From positions 433-8,019 of the forward strand of contig QHTW01000161.1 in assembly GCA_003220955.1 (NCBI GenBank): a stretch of 7,587 bases of DNA, in the 5' to 3' direction. Made by a program: the position numbers and the translations under genes. The notes under the pieces were generated by a model. That model was not told where the DNA came from, did no database searches, and saw only the letters and a list, made by a program, of their open reading frames with translations. How positions within the stretch are numbered: the stretch's first letter is position 1; each line of letters opens with the position of its first letter. This DNA comes from Gemmatimonadota bacterium. GTDB lineage: Bacteria > Gemmatimonadota > Gemmatimonadetes > Gemmatimonadales > GWC2-71-9. Below are positions 4,721 through 7,587 of the stretch, one piece after another.

Positions 4721-6501
4721 CGAGCGTCGCGCACGCCAAGCCGCAGGGAGGGGGGGGGGGTCACGACGCACACGCGCCGATGAGCTTCTGGCGCAAATAC
4801 ATCTTCTCGACCGATCACAAGATCATCGGCATCCAGTTCCTGTTCGTCAGCCTGTTCTTCCTGCTGGTAGGCGGACTGCTGGCGATGCAGATCCGCTGGC
4901 AGCTGGGATTCCCCGGCAAGCCGCTCCCGGGCGGCGGGATCCTGCCCGAGACGATGGTGTCGGGCGGCGTGATTCTCCCCGAGTATTACGTCCAGCTCGT
5001 GTCGATGCACGGCACGTTCATGGTGTTCTTCGCCATCATGCCGCTGCTGGTCGGCGTGTACGCCAATTTCCTCATTCCGCTGAAGATCGGCGCGCACGAC
5101 ATGGCGTTCCCGCGCATCAACATGGCCTCGTTCTGGCTGGCGCTGCTCGCCGGCCTGATCATGACGGCGAGCTTCTTCGTGCCGAACGGGCCGATTCGGT
5201 CCGGGTGGACGAACTACGCGCCGTTGGCGGCGCGGCCTGACCTCTCGGGCGTGACTGTCGGCCAGATGCTCTGGTGTATTTCGATCGTGGTCCTGGGGCT
5301 CTCGTCGGTGCTGGGCTCGCTGAACTACATCACGACGGTGATCAACCACCGCGCGCCGGGCATGACGTGGTTCCGGATGCCACTCTCGGTCTGGGCGCTC
5401 TTCATCACCGCCATCCTCGGCGTGCTCGCGCTGCCCGTGCTGCAAGGCGCGGCGATCATGCTGCTGTTCGATAACGTCCTCGGCACCCACTTCTTCGATC
5501 CGGTGGCGGGCGGCCAGGCGCTGCTGTGGCAGCATCTCTTCTGGTTCTTCGGCCACCCCGAGGTCTACATCCTGATTCTGCCGGCGATGGGCATGGTCTC
5601 CGACATCATCGCGAACGGCAGCCGCAAACCGATCTTCGGCTATCACTCGATGGTCTTCGCCATCATCGGGATCGCATTCCTGGGCTGGATCGTCTGGGGC
5701 CATCACATGTTCATGAGCGGCATGAACCCGACCCTGGGGTCGACGTTCATGGTCTCGACGCTGCTCATCGCGGTGCCATCGGCGATCAAAGTGTTCAACT
5801 GGCTGGGCACGATCTGGCGCGGCAACATCCGCTTCCACGTGCCGATGCTCAATGCCCTTGGGTTCGTTTCCATGTTTACTATCGGCGGCTTGTCAGGAAT
5901 CTTCATGGCAGCCACGCCCGTGGACATCCCGCTCCACGATACGCAGTTCATCGTGGCCCACATCCACTATGTCCTGTTCGGCGGATCGCTGTTCGCGCTG
6001 TTCGCGGCGATCACCTACTGGTATCCCAAGATGTTCGGCCGGATGATGAGCGAGCGGATCGGGAAGGTACATTTCTGGCTGACGTTCATCTTCTACAACA
6101 TGACGTTCTTCCCGATGCACATCATCGGGATGGGCGGCCAGATGCGGCGCATCTACGATCCCACGATCTACACCTTCCTGAAGCCGCAGCAGCCGCTGAA
6201 CGTGTTCATTTCGTATTCCGCTTTTGCGCTCTTCGCCGTGCAGATCCTGTTCGCGTTCAACTTCCTGTGGAGCCTCAAATTCGGGAAAAAGGCACCGCAG
6301 AATCCCTGGGACGACAACGGCATGGAGTGGTCGCTGCCGAATCCCGCGCCGCACGGCAACTGGGAGCGGACGCCCAACGTCTACCGCGGGCCGTATGAGT
6401 TCAGCGCACCCGAGGCCGGCGATAAGGACTTCTTGCCGCAATACCTGAAGCTGCCCAGCGACCGCGATCCTGTGCCGGCGCCGCTGCCGGCCGGACATTG
6501 A
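4717..6501 (+). CDS. coxA: Cytochrome c oxidase subunit I, A1-type haem-copper oxidase
   Basis: The product is 594 residues with the 12-helix fold and a polar C-terminal tail of about 65 residues. It reduces O2 to water at haem a3/CuB and pumps protons across the inner membrane. Ligands seen: H98 and H417 for haem a, H415 for haem a3, and H280, H329 and H330 for CuB, with Y284 in HPEVY for the His-Tyr cross-link. E282 in GHPEV marks the A1 class. The D-channel entry D128 and N135 are present. The K-channel has K358 and S295, with S355 in place of the common Thr. The Mg-site His-Asp before TQF is kept. Less usual are M136 after N135, Q410 in DTQF (commonly Tyr) and I416 between the two haem histidines (commonly Phe). 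The N-terminus contains five glycines from a G run; the conserved part starts at about M22. The haem type is inferred as aa3. Confidence 0.98.
   Translation: MTSVAHAKPQGGGGGHDAHAPMSFWRKYIFSTDHKIIGIQFLFVSLFFLLVGGLLAMQIRWQLGFPGKPLPGGGILPETMVSGGVILPEYYVQLVSMHGTFMVFFAIMPLLVGVYANFLIPLKIGAHDMAFPRINMASFWLALLAGLIMTASFFVPNGPIRSGWTNYAPLAARPDLSGVTVGQMLWCISIVVLGLSSVLGSLNYITTVINHRAPGMTWFRMPLSVWALFITAILGVLALPVLQGAAIMLLFDNVLGTHFFDPVAGGQALLWQHLFWFFGHPEVYILILPAMGMVSDIIANGSRKPIFGYHSMVFAIIGIAFLGWIVWGHHMFMSGMNPTLGSTFMVSTLLIAVPSAIKVFNWLGTIWRGNIRFHVPMLNALGFVSMFTIGGLSGIFMAATPVDIPLHDTQFIVAHIHYVLFGGSLFALFAAITYWYPKMFGRMMSERIGKVHFWLTFIFYNMTFFPMHIIGMGGQMRRIYDPTIYTFLKPQQPLNVFISYSAFALFAVQILFAFNFLWSLKFGKKAPQNPWDDNGMEWSLPNPAPHGNWERTPNVYRGPYEFSAPEAGDKDFLPQYLKLPSDRDPVPAPLPAGH
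4750..4760 (+). repeat. Run of 11 G inside the 5' end of coxA
   Basis: Eleven consecutive G lie at codons 12-15 of coxA, preceded by GGGA. The frame is intact as given and encodes part of a five-glycine stretch. One added G would move translation into a frame that stays open to about 5240. An in-frame ATG at 4780 lies just beyond the run and before the conserved oxidase sequence. Confidence 0.9.
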
Positions 6502-6514
6502 CCGGGAGAATGCG

Positions 6515-7237
<723 letters not shown>

Positions 7238-7247
7238 GGCCCGGTTC

Positions 7248-7547
7248 ATGACTGCCACGAGCTCTCCCCACGCCAGCACTGAGCACAAGCGGCCGAACTA
7301 CGTTCTGATTTGGCTCTACTTGTTCGTGCTCACGGTCGCCGAGGTCGCGCTGGCGTTCGAGCTGCCGGTGTCGCGTAACGTGAAACTGTTGTTGCTGCTC
7401 TTCCTCGCGGTCTGGAAGGCGCTGCTGGTGGCGCTGTTCTTCATGCATCTCAAGTTCGAGCGCTGGCGTCTGCGTCTGATCTTCATCGTCCCATTGCCGC
7501 TCGCCGCGATTCTCGTGACCGTTGCGATCATGGAGAAGGTATTCTAG
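7248..7547 (+). CDS. coxD: Cytochrome c oxidase subunit IV, prokaryotic type
   Basis: The product is 99 residues. A short polar N-terminus (about 1-16) is followed by three hydrophobic helices at about 17-37, 44-64 and 74-94. The segment WKALLVALFFMHLKFE is the signature of the small bacterial subunit IV family found in caa3 and aa3 oxidases. It has no cofactor and is thought to stabilise the subunit I/III assembly. The Shine-Dalgarno TGAGG (7235-7239) includes the stop codon of coxC, so translation of the two is likely coupled. The symbol follows common usage; ctaF or caaD are used for the same family. Confidence 0.92.
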   Translation: MTATSSPHASTEHKRPNYVLIWLYLFVLTVAEVALAFELPVSRNVKLLLLLFLAVWKALLVALFFMHLKFERWRLRLIFIVPLPLAAILVTVAIMEKVF

Positions 7548-7587
7548 CCAGGTCGCTGCTCGAGCTCACCAAGCCGCGCATCACGCA
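7541..7587 (+). CDS. ctaB: Protohaem IX farnesyltransferase, N-terminal end (partial, start uncertain)
   Basis: The frame starting at 7550 reads RSLLELTKPRIT to the window edge. This matches the characteristic N-terminus of protohaem IX farnesyltransferase (haem O synthase), where an ELTKPRI segment leads into the first membrane helix of a UbiA-type prenyltransferase. It makes haem O, the precursor of haem A for this oxidase, and is commonly encoded beside cox genes. No ATG, GTG or TTG exists in this frame between the upstream stop at 7376-7378 and the window end. The listed start is the ATT at 7541, chosen because GGAG (7532-7535) lies 5 bases upstream. A CTG at 7556 is another possibility. 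The start is therefore tentative while the gene identity is fairly secure. Confidence 0.62.
   Translation, partial: MLARSLLELTKPRIT

Noticed and set aside
4693..5838. Long minus-strand frame opposite coxA
   Set aside because: Composition is dominated by Arg, His, Glu and Asp, typical of an antisense shadow of a membrane protein gene.

Overview
This is a GC-rich window (I estimate mid-60s percent G+C by eye). It is filled almost completely by one tightly packed plus-strand operon for aerobic respiration. The organism looks like a Gram-negative, aerobically respiring bacterium. The style of the oxidase subunits and the multi-cytochrome lead-in suggest a soil or sediment phylum such as Gemmatimonadota or Acidobacteriota. 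That placement is an impression from protein style and is not proven by the window.

Layout. Bases 3-140 are the 3' end of an unrecognised membrane protein. Bases 127-3259 hold three c-type cytochrome genes in a row: a membrane-anchored dihaem protein, a three-helix membrane protein with one haem c, and a dihaem protein fused to an ethylbenzene-dehydrogenase-type haem-b domain and a C-terminal anchor. Bases 3259-4032 encode a secreted or lipid-anchored cupredoxin-like protein with a carboxypeptidase-regulatory-like domain. Bases 4049-7547 encode the four subunits of an A1-type haem-copper cytochrome c oxidase in the order coxB (II), coxA (I), coxC (III), coxD (IV). The last bases (about 7541-7587) open a protohaem IX farnesyltransferase gene (ctaB) needed to make haem A.

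How it works together (inference from gene order). Electrons from a quinol-oxidising complex encoded further upstream would pass through the chain of haem c and haem b carriers, and perhaps a blue-copper protein, to CuA of subunit II. From there they go to haem a and haem a3/CuB of subunit I, reducing O2 and pumping protons. Subunit II carries no fused cytochrome c domain, so the enzyme is aa3-like rather than caa3, and the separate upstream cytochromes probably supply that role. Start and stop codons overlap at most junctions (ATGA, TGATG or TAATG), so translation is probably coupled. No gap over 300 bases exists, and no internal promoter or terminator is evident.

The most unusual items are: (1) a 79-base imperfect inverted repeat built of 8-base units that encodes essentially the whole signal peptide of the dihaem/haem-b fusion; (2) that fusion protein itself; (3) a run of 11 G inside the 5' end of coxA, a potential slippage switch; (4) loss of the usual electron-entry Trp in subunit II; (5) no ATG, GTG or TTG start for ctaB. 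The core oxidase is otherwise conventional, with all metal ligands present.
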